Shown: piece by piece, positions 26,510 to 35,506 of the stretch
Layout: each line of letters opens with the position of its first letter
Position numbering within the stretch: the stretch's first letter is position 1
Assembly: GCF_010092425.1 (NCBI RefSeq)
Contig: NZ_CP048030.1
Span: forward strand, 1,933,501 to 1,997,500
Source: Sinimarinibacterium sp. NLF-5-8
GTDB taxonomy: Bacteria > Pseudomonadota > Gammaproteobacteria > Nevskiales > Nevskiaceae
DNA: 64,000 nucleotides
Direction of reading: 5' to 3'
Made by a program: the position numbers and the translations under genes
The notes under the pieces: model-generated
Seen by the model: only the letters and a program-made list of their open reading frames with translations
The model's database searches: none
What the model was told of the DNA's origin: nothing

Positions 26510-27301
26510 TCATTCAAACCGATAGAACGTGTTTGGATTGAAATAACGCTCCGGCAGCACCGGGCTGGGGCTGAGCTTGTCGATTCGCAGCACGGTGCGC
26601 GTCTTTTCCTGCAAATCATCCAGCGTGGACTCGGCCAGATACCAGCTCGACCCGCTCTGCCGCAGCGCCGCAGGATCGGCCGTCAACCGCTTGCGGGGCT
26701 TGCCATCCTGCAAAAATTCCACTTTCAGCGGCAGGCAGGACGCCTGATCGATCCACGCATTGACACCGCTGTAGATCGTCTCGACGCCGGGCACGCTGGC
26801 AAACGCCATCACCGTCACATCACGTCCGGCGATCTGGGCCGGAACCTGTGACGTAGCCTGCAAATCCCCGAAGGCACTGCTGAGCTGCTTGAAGTCGTAA
26901 TAACTGAAGGCCGTGCCCAGCATCGAGCCATCGGCAAAGGTGCCGGTGATGCGGCGCACGCGCTTGAGCGACGGCAGATACACATACATGCCATCGCGCA
27001 GATAATCATCGGTCTGCTGCACCAGATACGCCGCGCCATTCAAATGCTCAGGGCGAATCACCCGCAACACCGCACGGCTGTGCTCGCTCTGCGCACCCTG
27101 CGCCGCCTGCCGCTGCACATACAGCTCACCCCCCAGCGTTTCCGCATGCCCCTTGGCATTGGTGGTCTGCAATTCAAACTGCTGCATCTGCACCGTCGCC
27201 GGGACGTTCTGGCGCATGCACGCCAACAGCGCATCGGCATCCGCACCTGCCCACGCAGGCATCACGGCACAAGCCAGCAGCAAAGGAGCAAAACGTCTCA
27301 T
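26510..27301 (-). CDS. Outer membrane lipoprotein-sorting-like periplasmic protein
   Basis: A 263-aa protein with a cleavable signal peptide (MRRFAPLLLACAVMPAWAGA). The body matches the LolA/LppX-fold protein family usually annotated as outer membrane lipoprotein-sorting protein: YVYLPSLKRVRRITGTFADGSMLGTAFSYYDF and ESTLDDLQEKTRTVLRID are its conserved blocks. In many bacteria such genes sit beside RND-type exporters of lipids; none is visible here. ATG 27301 has GGAGG at the correct distance; longer frames begin inside the downstream hydrolase gene. Confidence 0.83.
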   Translation of the reverse strand: MRRFAPLLLACAVMPAWAGADADALLACMRQNVPATVQMQQFELQTTNAKGHAETLGGELYVQRQAAQGAQSEHSRAVLRVIRPEHLNGAAYLVQQTDDYLRDGMYVYLPSLKRVRRITGTFADGSMLGTAFSYYDFKQLSSAFGDLQATSQVPAQIAGRDVTVMAFASVPGVETIYSGVNAWIDQASCLPLKVEFLQDGKPRKRLTADPAALRQSGSSWYLAESTLDDLQEKTRTVLRIDKLSPSPVLPERYFNPNTFYRFE

Positions 27302-27426
27302 CCCTACCTCCATCCGTTCTGTCATCAAGTCGCCAGCCATGCTAGCCGTGGCTTGTGGGCACACACAAAGCGCAAACGGGTGAGACGTGAAAGCCGTTTG
27401 CGCGCAGCGGCGGGCGCCGCCTCGAC

Positions 27427-28455
27427 TCACGCCACCCGCTTGACCACCTGCAGTCGCGCCAGCTGACCCTGGACGTATTCGACGATGTCCTGGCGGGCGA
27501 TTTTGGCCTCGGGCAACATGCCCCGGAACAGGGTGAAGGCATGCGGCATGTGCGGCCAGATATCCACGCGCGTGGAAACTCCGGCATCGCGGCATTGGCG
27601 CGCCACGATCAGCGTGTCATCGAGCAAAATCTCGCTCTCGCCCACCAGGAAAAACAGCGGGCAAACGCCTTTGTAATCCCCGTAAATGGGCGATAACTCA
27701 GGGTCGGTGGCGTCTTTGATGCCCTTGGTATACATCTGCAACATGTGCCCCATCATGTCCAGCGGCAGCAGCGGATCGCGTTTGCGATTGAGCACGCGCG
27801 ACGGCGGCGCGTGGACGCGCGCCATCTCCGTCACCGGCGAAATCGGGATGGCGCACAGCGGCTGCGGCAAGCCGAGGCGCTTGATCCGCAGCAGCAGCGA
27901 CAGCACCAGATTTCCGCCTGCCGACTCACCGGCGAGGATAATTTTTTTCGGATCAAAGCCTTTGTCCAGCAGCGCGCGGTAGGCGCTTTCGCAATCGTCC
28001 AGCGCCGAAGGGTGACGGTGAAACGGTGCCAGCCGGTAATCCGGAACAAAGCCCACGGCGTCAAGGTCGTGGCACAGCCGCGCAACAAAGGTTAAGTGAA
28101 TATGCGGGGCCGCGGGCAGCACAAACGCGCCGCCATGCAGGTACAGCACCGCTATTTTGCGGGTGTCGTCCACATCGCCCAGCGTCGGCGTTGGCACATG
28201 CCCAAGAATGCGGTAGTCCTTGGTCAGCCCGCGCAGGTCTTCTTTGATAAAACCCGCCGTGCGCGTTTGCTCACGCAGCACGCGGTGAAACGTGGCCGAC
28301 TTCATCAGCCGCATGGTGGGCTTTACAAACGGCTGCAACACATAGTCGATAAACCAACGCGTGCGTCGGGAAATATGGACATCGCGCACCGGAATGTCGT
28401 GACCATAGGCACCCAACTTGGCGTTGGGCATGACCGATAGCGCGTTTTTGCTCAT
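27427..28455 (-). CDS. Alpha/beta-hydrolase fold-3 (hormone-sensitive-lipase type) esterase
   Basis: A 342-aa carboxylesterase. LYLHGGAFVLPA is the HGG oxyanion motif, GESAGGN carries the nucleophile Ser, SEILLDD the Asp and HMPHAF the His, completing the HSL/family IV triad. ATG 28455 follows AAGGAAACC. It is adjacent to the atu-like operon on the same strand but separated by 110 bp. Hydrolysis of steroid, terpenoid or storage-lipid esters is possible; the sequence does not decide it. Confidence 0.87.
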   Translation of the reverse strand: MSKNALSVMPNAKLGAYGHDIPVRDVHISRRTRWFIDYVLQPFVKPTMRLMKSATFHRVLREQTRTAGFIKEDLRGLTKDYRILGHVPTPTLGDVDDTRKIAVLYLHGGAFVLPAAPHIHLTFVARLCHDLDAVGFVPDYRLAPFHRHPSALDDCESAYRALLDKGFDPKKIILAGESAGGNLVLSLLLRIKRLGLPQPLCAIPISPVTEMARVHAPPSRVLNRKRDPLLPLDMMGHMLQMYTKGIKDATDPELSPIYGDYKGVCPLFFLVGESEILLDDTLIVARQCRDAGVSTRVDIWPHMPHAFTLFRGMLPEAKIARQDIVEYVQGQLARLQVVKRVA

Positions 28456-28565
28456 TTTGGTTTCCTTGAAAGCGTGCAGGCACAGGCAAAGGTAACGCCG
28501 CGCGCGCTGCAAAACCCCACTCTAAAAGCGATCAGCGCGCGCGGTAATAGTAGTTTCACCCTACA

Positions 28566-30173
28566 TCAAAGCCTGAAGATGCCGTAACGCGGGTCGCCAA
28601 TCGGTGCAGATAGCGAGGCTGAAAGCGCCATGCCCAAAGCGTTGCGGGTGTCGATGGGATCCAGAATGCCGTCGTCCCAAATCTCCGAGGTGCTCCAGTA
28701 CGCACTTTGTTTGCGTTTGAACTCGCCCAAAACCGGATCGCGGATGGCGTCAATATCGGCCTGACTCAGCTGCTTGCCCTGCTTGGCTAACTGCCGGATT
28801 TTCACATCCGCCAAAGTATTGGCCGCCTGCTCTGCCCCCATCACCGAAATCTGCGACTGCGGCCACGAGAACAAAAACCGCGAATCAAACGCGCGCCCGC
28901 TCATGCCGTAGTTCCCGGCCCCAAACGAGCCGTGGCACATCACCGTGAACTTGGGCACCTCCGAGCAGCTCACAGCCATCAGCATCTTGGCGCCGTCTTT
29001 GGTGATGCCGCGCCGTTCGTACTCGCGCCCCACCATGAAGCCGGTGATGTTTTGCAAAAACAGCAGCGGCGTCTTGTTTTGGTTGCACAGCTCAATAAAG
29101 TGCGCGCCCTTAAGGGCAGAATCGTTAAACAGCACGCCGTTGTTGGCCAAAATGCCGATTTTGTAGCCCCACAAATGCGCATAGCCGCAGATCAGCGTTT
29201 TGCCATAGTTGGGCTGATATTCGTGAAAGCGCGAGCCATCCACCAGGCGCGCGATCACTTCTTTCATATCAAACTGCTGCTTAATGTCGCGCGGCAAAAT
29301 CCCGTACAGCTCCGCCGGGTCGTACAGCGGCGCTTCCGGCGGCTGCCATTCAATTTGGGTTTTTTGCGGTCGTTTGAACTGCGCCACAATATCGCGCGCA
29401 ATCGCAATCGCTTCTTGCTCGCTGCCCGCCGGATAATCCGCCGTGCCCGAAACCGAGGTGTGCATATCGCAGCCACCCAGTTCGTCCACCGTCACTTCTT
29501 CGCCGGTGGCGGCCTTGACCAGCGGCGGCCCGGCCAAAAAGATCGCGCCGGTGCCGCGCACAATCACGTTGTAATCCGACAAGCCCGGTACATACGCGCC
29601 GCCCGCCGTGCAATGCCCCAGCACCACCGCCACCTGCTGCACGCCCATCTTCGACAAAATGCACTGGTTACGGAAAATCCGCCCGGCGTAATACTTATCG
29701 GCAAACAAATCCGCCTGCAGCGGCAAAAAGCCCCCGGCGGAGTCGCACAAATGCACCACCGGCAAGCGGTTTTCAATGGCAATGTCCATCGCCCGCACGG
29801 TTTTTTTGATCGTCAGCGGATACCACGCCCCGCCCTTGACCGAGGCATCCCCGGCGTTGATCACCACCTCGCGCCCCGAAACAATGCCAATGCCGGTCAC
29901 GCAGCCCGCACCGGGCACGCCACCGTCATACGCCTCATTGGCCGCCAGTGACGACAGCTCCATAAACGGCGTGCCAGGGTCCAGCAACAGCTCAATGCGC
30001 TCGCGCACCGTCAGCTTGTTTTGCTTACGCAGCCGATCAATGTCGCGCTGCGGCCGATCCTCACGCGCCGCCCGCTGCTTTTCCTTGAACGCCGCCGCCA
30101 GCGCGCGGTTATGCGCCGCATTGGCCAAAAAATCCGCCGACGCGGTGTTGAGTTTGGATTCAATTCTTTTCAT
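28566..30173 (-). CDS. atuC: Acyl-CoA carboxylase carboxyltransferase (beta) subunit, AtuC/MCC-beta-like
   Basis: A 535-aa carboxyltransferase of the geranyl-CoA/3-methylcrotonyl-CoA class. It transfers CO2 from carboxybiotin to the gamma-carbon of a branched alpha,beta-unsaturated acyl-CoA. Supporting blocks are the CoA-site DSAGGFLPLQADLFADK, the AGGAYVPGLSD oxyanion region and the NITGFMVGREYERRG segment near residue 370, shared by MCC and GCC beta. It is followed upstream by the BCCP gene (spacing 14 bp) and then, further on, by biotin carboxylase, TetR, DUF1446 (AtuA) and hydratase genes. The presence of AtuA makes geranyl-CoA-type isoprenoid carboxylation likelier than leucine degradation. 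Confidence 0.85.
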   Translation of the reverse strand: MKRIESKLNTASADFLANAAHNRALAAAFKEKQRAAREDRPQRDIDRLRKQNKLTVRERIELLLDPGTPFMELSSLAANEAYDGGVPGAGCVTGIGIVSGREVVINAGDASVKGGAWYPLTIKKTVRAMDIAIENRLPVVHLCDSAGGFLPLQADLFADKYYAGRIFRNQCILSKMGVQQVAVVLGHCTAGGAYVPGLSDYNVIVRGTGAIFLAGPPLVKAATGEEVTVDELGGCDMHTSVSGTADYPAGSEQEAIAIARDIVAQFKRPQKTQIEWQPPEAPLYDPAELYGILPRDIKQQFDMKEVIARLVDGSRFHEYQPNYGKTLICGYAHLWGYKIGILANNGVLFNDSALKGAHFIELCNQNKTPLLFLQNITGFMVGREYERRGITKDGAKMLMAVSCSEVPKFTVMCHGSFGAGNYGMSGRAFDSRFLFSWPQSQISVMGAEQAANTLADVKIRQLAKQGKQLSQADIDAIRDPVLGEFKRKQSAYWSTSEIWDDGILDPIDTRNALGMALSASLSAPIGDPRYGIFRL

Positions 30174-30187
30174 GGTGACGCCCGCCC

Positions 30188-30685
30188 TTAATCCTGTGCC
30201 TGCAACCGCAGCAACACCGCATCGCGGTCAAATGTTTGTCCTTGTTCAAAGCTGATGGCCTCCACCACCCCATCGCGCGGCGCGCTCAGCGTGGTTTCCA
30301 TCTTCATGCTCTCCATCACCAGCAAGGTCTGGCCTTTTTTCACCGCATCGCCCACGGCCACCGCCACGCTGACGATGCTGCCCGGCATCGGCGCACTGAT
30401 TTGATCATCAGCATTGCCCTGCCCCGCCGCCGCCAACCGCGCCAACGGATGCTCATAGCGCAGCTGATACGCCGCCCCATTGAGATGCACAAAAACATCA
30501 TCCCCGCGCGTCGCCACCACCACCTGATGCGCCACGCCATCCAGCCACAGCGTTGCCTGATGATCGCGCCCGGCAACCAACTCCACCGCATGCGTCTGCC
30601 CGCCCACATGCAGCACATACCCCTGCGCACTGCGCGACAACGCCACCGCATGATCGGCGTCTTCTAATTTAAAAAAGTGAGTCAT
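30188..30685 (-). CDS. Biotin carboxyl carrier protein with BT domain (C-terminal part of an AtuF/LiuD-type alpha subunit)
   Basis: A 165-aa protein. Biotin attaches at Lys128 in VMESMKMET. The N-terminal 90 residues (HAVALSRSAQGYVLHVGG..) correspond to the BT bridging domain that in MCC/GCC alpha subunits lies between biotin carboxylase and BCCP. In typical LiuD/AtuF these parts are one polypeptide; here the biotin carboxylase is a separate gene 840 bp upstream on the same strand. ATG 30685 is used; TTG 30688 is one codon earlier. See the split-subunit finding. Confidence 0.85.
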   Translation of the reverse strand: MTHFFKLEDADHAVALSRSAQGYVLHVGGQTHAVELVAGRDHQATLWLDGVAHQVVVATRGDDVFVHLNGAAYQLRYEHPLARLAAAGQGNADDQISAPMPGSIVSVAVAVGDAVKKGQTLLVMESMKMETTLSAPRDGVVEAISFEQGQTFDRDAVLLRLQAQD

Positions 30686-30765
30686 CAATCGTTCCGTCTA
30701 TGATGAAAATAAAGGTGAAAAATCAGCGGTTGCCTGTGGCGCCGACACAAACTGTGTCAGCGCCT

Positions 30766-31158
30766 CTAAAACCTGATCCATGTGCAGCGCACCGTATCGT
30801 TCCAAAAGCGCAAAACGCGATACCCCTGCGCGCGCAAAAACGCATCACGCACAGGATCGCTTGCGCTATTGGCGTGCTGCCCGCCATCCAGCTCAATCAC
30901 CAGGCGCTGCGCCAAACAAATAAAGTCAACGATGTAAGGGCCAACCGGCTTCTGCCGCTTGAACTTGAGCCCCAAAAACCGCCCCGCCCGCAATTGCTGC
31001 CACAGCGCGTCTTCCGCATCCGTCTGCCGCCCGCGCAATGCTTTGGCATGGGCGAGGATTTGGCTGGATTTGTTATGGAATAAAGGCTTTGCCCTCTCCT
31101 CCGCCCCTCTCCCGCCTGCGGGAGAGGGAGACAGTGCCGCTGGCTTTTTAGAAGTCAT
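30766..31158 (-). CDS. DUF559-domain endonuclease-like protein, probable C-terminal frameshift
   Basis: A 130-aa ORF. ATG 31158 has AGGAG seven bases upstream, but the first 30 residues (SPSPAGGRGAEERA) are encoded by a dispersed inverted repeat. The core LRAGRFLGLKFKRQKPVGPY and FICLAQRLVIELDGGQH is DUF559, a small PD-(D/E)xK nuclease-like fold. The normal C-terminus (VLEAL after RFWN) appears in another frame just past FWNDT (from 30801), so a single-base deletion or a two-base insertion has cut off the tail. It sits in a repeat-rich insertion between the two parts of the biotin subunit. Activity is doubtful. Confidence 0.65.
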   Translation of the reverse strand: MTSKKPAALSPSPAGGRGAEERAKPLFHNKSSQILAHAKALRGRQTDAEDALWQQLRAGRFLGLKFKRQKPVGPYIVDFICLAQRLVIELDGGQHANSASDPVRDAFLRAQGYRVLRFWNDTVRCTWIRF

Positions 31159-31497
31159 GCGCGCGCTCCTGGAAGGGAGAAATAAAAAAGCATTACCGCG
31201 CGCGTGGTGCTCTATCAAACCCAAGCCAACCCACTCCCTCTCCCGCAAGCGGGAGAGGGTTGGGGAGAGGGCACGCGCGCGCGGTCTCCAAATTGCGCGC
31301 GCGCCTTCATAAACCATTTGTGGGAGCGGCTTTAGCCGCGAACGATCAGGCATTGTTTTCGCGGCTAAAGCCGCTCCCACGAAACAATCAACGCTGATTG
31401 AACGCAGCACAGCCGCGCTCAAACCATCACACCGCACCTTCAATCCCAAACCAGCCAACTCCCTCTCCCGCAGGCGGGAGAGGGTTGGGGAGAGGGC
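31099..31497. repeat. Cluster of dispersed palindromic repeats
   Basis: Three copies of a CTCTCCCGC..GCGGGAGAGGG inverted repeat lie near 31099-31128, 31230-31268 and 31459-31497. Between them, 31319-31380 holds an inverted pair of the REP motif GTGGGAGCGGCTTTAGCCGC. Other copies of the REP motif are at 37099-37154 and 52224-52283. The 31159-31524 stretch has no other gene. Confidence 0.85.
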
Positions 31498-31524
31498 AAG
31501 CGCGCGCGCGGTGAGCATCACGGC

Positions 31525-33027
31525 TCAGTTCGTCCACCCGCCGATGGCGGCGTGCAGGTCGGGGATGGCGTCGGCGGCGTCGGTCATGGCGCGCGCGTTG
31601 AGGGCGGCGGTGCCGAGCAGTGCGGTGAGTTGCTGTGCGGGTATTTCCGGTTCGGCGGCGATTTGCGGGTTGGCGTCCAAAAAGCCGGTGTGCACATCGC
31701 CTGCCGCAAACGCAGGATGCGCGAGCAGGCGTTGCAAAAATGCGGTGTTGGTTTTGCAGCCGAGCAATACGGTGTCACGCAGGGCTTGCTGGGCGCGCGC
31801 GATGGCGGCTTGGCGGGTGTCGGCGTGGACGATGAGTTTGGCGATCATCGGGTCAAAGGCGCTGGTGACTTCGCCGCCCTGGAGCACGCCGCTGTCCCAG
31901 CGCACGCCGTCGCCTTGCGGCGGTTGCAGGACCAGAATCGGGCCGGTGGTGGGGGTGTAGCCGCGCGCGGCGTCTTCGGCGTAGATGCGCATTTCAATGG
32001 CATGGCCGTGTGATTTAACCGCGTCCTGGCCGTAGCCGAGCTTTTCGCCGGCGGCGATGCGTAGTTGTTCAGCCACCAGATCGAGGCCGGTGATTTCTTC
32101 GGTGACGGGGTGCTCAACCTGCAGGCGGGTGTTCATTTCCAAAAAGTAGAACTCGCCACCCTGGCCAAAAATAAACTCAACCGTACCGGCGTTGCGGTAG
32201 CCGATGGAGCGCGCGATGCCCGCAGCGGTTTCGCAGATTTGTTGACGCTTTTCGGCGGTGAGTGCGGGCGATGGGGTTTCTTCCACGATTTTTTGAAAGC
32301 GCCGCTGCACCGAGCATTCGCGTTCAAACACGTGCACCACGCCGCCTTGGCCGTCACCGAGCACCTGGACTTCGATATGGCGCGGGTTTTCGATGTAGCG
32401 TTCGCAGTACAGACGGCCATCGCCAAAATAGCGCTGACCTTCGGAGCGACCGCGTTCAATTTCGGCCTCCAGCTGCGCCAGATCGCGGACGATGCGCATG
32501 CCTTTACCACCGCCACCGGCGCTGGGTTTGATCAGCAGCGGGGCGCCGACCGCGCGCGAGCGCTCAACAAAGGTGGCGGGGTCATCATCTTCAATGGCGC
32601 TGGGGGCGACCGGAAAACCGGCTTTTTCAACAAAGTTGCGCGCGCGCACTTTGTCGCCCATCAGGTCGATCTGCTCGGGCGCAGGCCCAATAAAGCGGAT
32701 GCCCGCGGCTTCAACCGCTTGGCAAAAGCCTTTGTTTTCAGACAAAAAACCGTAGCCGGGGTGAATCGCACCGGCACCGACGGATTGCGCGGCAGCAATG
32801 ATTTGCGCACCGTCCAGATAGCTGGAAACGGGCGTGCTGCCGATGATTTCAATGGCGTGATCGGCGATTTTGACCGCCAGCGTGTGACGGTCGGCGGCGT
32901 GGTAGACCACGGCGCCTTTGAGGCCGAGTTTTTGCACGGTGCGCAGCACGCGCACGGCGATTTCGCCGCGATTGGCGACGAGCACGGTGTGAAACGGCCA
33001 GTGGCCGGTATCGAGCGTTGAAGTCAT
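31525..33027 (-). CDS. Biotin carboxylase subunit of MCC/GCC-type acyl-CoA carboxylase
   Basis: A 500-aa ATP-dependent biotin carboxylase. LVANRGEIAVRVLRT opens the N-domain; KPSAGGGGKGMRIV is the ATP-grasp Gly-rich loop; FYFLEMNTRLQVEHPVTEEITG contains the metal and bicarbonate ligands. The protein stops at AIGGWTN, where AtuF/LiuD alpha subunits continue into the BT and BCCP domains, which are encoded separately 840 bp downstream. Its ATG overlaps the stop of the TetR gene (ATGA). It provides carboxybiotin for the beta subunit. Confidence 0.88.
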   Translation of the reverse strand: MTSTLDTGHWPFHTVLVANRGEIAVRVLRTVQKLGLKGAVVYHAADRHTLAVKIADHAIEIIGSTPVSSYLDGAQIIAAAQSVGAGAIHPGYGFLSENKGFCQAVEAAGIRFIGPAPEQIDLMGDKVRARNFVEKAGFPVAPSAIEDDDPATFVERSRAVGAPLLIKPSAGGGGKGMRIVRDLAQLEAEIERGRSEGQRYFGDGRLYCERYIENPRHIEVQVLGDGQGGVVHVFERECSVQRRFQKIVEETPSPALTAEKRQQICETAAGIARSIGYRNAGTVEFIFGQGGEFYFLEMNTRLQVEHPVTEEITGLDLVAEQLRIAAGEKLGYGQDAVKSHGHAIEMRIYAEDAARGYTPTTGPILVLQPPQGDGVRWDSGVLQGGEVTSAFDPMIAKLIVHADTRQAAIARAQQALRDTVLLGCKTNTAFLQRLLAHPAFAAGDVHTGFLDANPQIAAEPEIPAQQLTALLGTAALNARAMTDAADAIPDLHAAIGGWTN

Positions 33028-33665
33028 GTGGGGTTCTCAGGTGATGCGGTGATGCCGTCGCATAAAACGGCCGTCATTTGCGTGGCGAGGGTGTCGATGT
33101 CGAGCGCGCCGCGCCCGCAGACGTAGTTCCAGCTGTGGTGTTCAATGCCGCCGTAGATCATGTCGCGCAGCAGTGCGGCGGGAATGTCGGCGCGGAAGAT
33201 ACCGTCGCTGACGCCGCGCTGGATCACGTCCATCAGCAGTTGGGTGTAGCGGCGGTTGAGCGCGTGCAAAACGCTGTTGCGGTAGTCGTGTTCGGACTGC
33301 ACTTCCCGAAACATCAGCCGGCACAGCAGCGGCCATTCGCGCACGGTGCGCAAGTGTTGCCAAATCAGCAGATGCAGGCGTTCGCGGTGGCCGTTGCAAA
33401 GCGCCAGTTCGCGGGTGCAGTCGCCAAACATCTGGTCATACCAGCGCTCCAAAACAGCCAGCAGCAGCGCGCGCTTGGTCGCAAAGTATTTGTACAGCAG
33501 CCCTTCCACCACGCCCAGGCGCGCGGCGATTTCGCTCATCGAGGCGGCGTCAAACCCTTTTTCACAAAATACATCGCGCGCCGCCGCCAAAATGGCGTCG
33601 ATGCGTTGTTCACGCCCCATGCGCGGGGCGTGGGTGCGAGTGGCTTTACGGGCCATGGCGGCCAT
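33024..33665 (-). CDS. TetR/AcrR-family regulator, probable AtuR-type repressor of the isoprenoid cluster
   Basis: A 213-aa regulator. Residues about 20-65 (DAILAAARDVFCEKGFDAAS ... GLLYKYFATKRAL) form the TetR helix-turn-helix; the rest is a ligand-binding helical domain. ATG 33665 overlaps the stop of atuA by one base, and its own stop overlaps the biotin carboxylase ATG, so it is cotranscribed inside the operon it may control. Three 17-bp palindromes (36363, 36385, 37325) upstream of the two transcription units suit TetR binding. Confidence 0.85.
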   Translation of the reverse strand: MAAMARKATRTHAPRMGREQRIDAILAAARDVFCEKGFDAASMSEIAARLGVVEGLLYKYFATKRALLLAVLERWYDQMFGDCTRELALCNGHRERLHLLIWQHLRTVREWPLLCRLMFREVQSEHDYRNSVLHALNRRYTQLLMDVIQRGVSDGIFRADIPAALLRDMIYGGIEHHSWNYVCGRGALDIDTLATQMTAVLCDGITASPENPT

Positions 33666-35422
33666 CAATCGAGCAGCGCAGTGGGCACATCCAGCTCAAT
33701 ATCGAGCAGGATTTGCGCCATCATTTTGCCTTGCGGATCGTAGCGCAGGCTGGCGATGCCGCCGCCGCCGAGCGCATCGGCCAAAAAGAAGTTAAAGCCG
33801 TGCAAACCGGGGATTTCATAGCGCGTGACCGGGCCTTGGGCAAAGTGGGCAAAGTAAGCCTTGACCACCTCGGCGGTGAGCTGCGCGCGCAAAACCGGCA
33901 CAAACTTGGGATCGCGCGCGAGGATGCCGATGTTGCTGGCATCGCCCTTGTCACCCGAACGACCATAGGCGATGTCAATCAGCCGCACTTTGCGGGTGGG
34001 GCCGCTGATCGGTGTCTCGTCAACCGGCGCATCCGGCAAGCCCTTGGCATCGCCATAGTTGACGGCGGGCAAGGCGTAGGCGGCGCCGTCCACTTCAATC
34101 TGCACTGCCGATTTGGGAATCAGGCAGGAGAACAGGCGCACCAGCGGCGTCGGTGCCGGACGCCCCCCGGAGAAGCCGGTGATGCCCTGCGCCATGGCCG
34201 TGGCCGGGGGAATGCACTCGCGGCCAAACAGTTCCAGCGCGCGCTTGTCGCTGTGATGAACGCTGATCTTGAGCACCACTTCGCGGGTATCGCGGCGGCG
34301 TGCGTGCGCGCCCCAGTTGCTTTCACTGCCGAGCACTTCGACATCAGTGCGCAAATAATCGGCCAGGCCACGCTCGGCAAACAGCGCGCGCGTGCGTTTT
34401 AAGATGGCGGCGGCAACGGCCTCGGCTTTTTTCACGGCGTCGATGCCGCCGATCATCATCGTGCCGGTGGCGCGAAAACCGTCCTGATAAGTGGCCGAAA
34501 CCTTGTAGTGATCGGTGGGCGCGCGACCGCGCGCGCCGCTGACGTGCACCCGGTTTTCGCCCACCTGCTCCAGCTTTAATTGACGCCAATCGCAGGTCAC
34601 ATCGGGCAGCAAATAGGCCGACGCATCGCCGATTTCATAAACGATCTGTTCCGATAAGGTCTCCGGCGACACCCGTCCGCCGGTGCCTTCGGGCTTGGTC
34701 AGCTCCAAGGTGCCGTCGGCGTGGCAATGGGCAATCGGAAAACCCATGTTGTGCCAGCCATCGGCCACCAGCGCCCAATCGGTGCTGATGCCGCCGGTGA
34801 CCTGCACCCCGCATTCGAGCAAATGCCCGGCCAGGCTACCCGCCGAAAGCCGATCAAAATCATTGGCCTGCCAGCCAAACTCGTGAATCAACGGCCCCAG
34901 CGCCAGAGCGCTATCCACACAGCGGCCAGTGATGACAATATCCGCGCCCTGCGCCAGCGCGCGCGCAATCGGAAAACCGCCCAAATAGGCGTTCATGCTC
35001 CACAGTTCCGGTGGCATCGCCGTGCCGCTGAACATTTCCTTGACGCCAGCAAACTCCGCCGCGCGCGGCAGCAAATCATCGCCAGTGACGATGCTGACCT
35101 TCAGATCCACACCTTGGGCTTGCAGCAGCGCATCCAGCGCCGCCTTGCAGGCTGCGGCATTGACCCCACCGGCGTTGGCAACAACCTTGATGCCCTGGGC
35201 TTTGATCTTGGGCGCAAGGCCGGCAATCACCGCCGGAAAATCGGTGGCATAGCCGGCCTCCGGCTTTTTCGCGCGCGCGCGCGCCAGCAGGCTCATGGTG
35301 ATTTCGGCGAGGTAATCCAAAATCAAATAATCAATGCCACCGGCGTTGACGAGCTGCTTGGGCCCTTCGGCGCTATCGCCCCAAAAACCGGAACCGCAGC
35401 CAATGCGTACTGTTTGTTTCAT
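33665..35422 (-). CDS. atuA: Acyclic terpene utilisation AtuA family protein (DUF1446)
   Basis: A 585-aa protein of the AtuA family, essential for citronellol/geraniol growth in Pseudomonas but with no established reaction. The N-terminal domain starts VRIGCGSGFWGDSAEGPKQL, the DUF1446 signature; the C-terminal AtuA-like domain contains IAYGRSGDKGDASNIG. ATG 35422 has GAGGTTG upstream; the longer frame to 35470 lacks a site. It begins 84 bp after atuE on the same strand. Its presence separates this cluster from leucine (liu) carboxylase operons. Confidence 0.88.
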   Translation of the reverse strand: MKQTVRIGCGSGFWGDSAEGPKQLVNAGGIDYLILDYLAEITMSLLARARAKKPEAGYATDFPAVIAGLAPKIKAQGIKVVANAGGVNAAACKAALDALLQAQGVDLKVSIVTGDDLLPRAAEFAGVKEMFSGTAMPPELWSMNAYLGGFPIARALAQGADIVITGRCVDSALALGPLIHEFGWQANDFDRLSAGSLAGHLLECGVQVTGGISTDWALVADGWHNMGFPIAHCHADGTLELTKPEGTGGRVSPETLSEQIVYEIGDASAYLLPDVTCDWRQLKLEQVGENRVHVSGARGRAPTDHYKVSATYQDGFRATGTMMIGGIDAVKKAEAVAAAILKRTRALFAERGLADYLRTDVEVLGSESNWGAHARRRDTREVVLKISVHHSDKRALELFGRECIPPATAMAQGITGFSGGRPAPTPLVRLFSCLIPKSAVQIEVDGAAYALPAVNYGDAKGLPDAPVDETPISGPTRKVRLIDIAYGRSGDKGDASNIGILARDPKFVPVLRAQLTAEVVKAYFAHFAQGPVTRYEIPGLHGFNFFLADALGGGGIASLRYDPQGKMMAQILLDIELDVPTALLD

Positions 35423-35506
35423 GCCCAACCTCGTTACTGTGTGATGTGACCGCAGGCTTTGACGCCCCACGGCGCAGCCCTTTTGAATCTTGTGCGCGCG
35501 TTCGCT

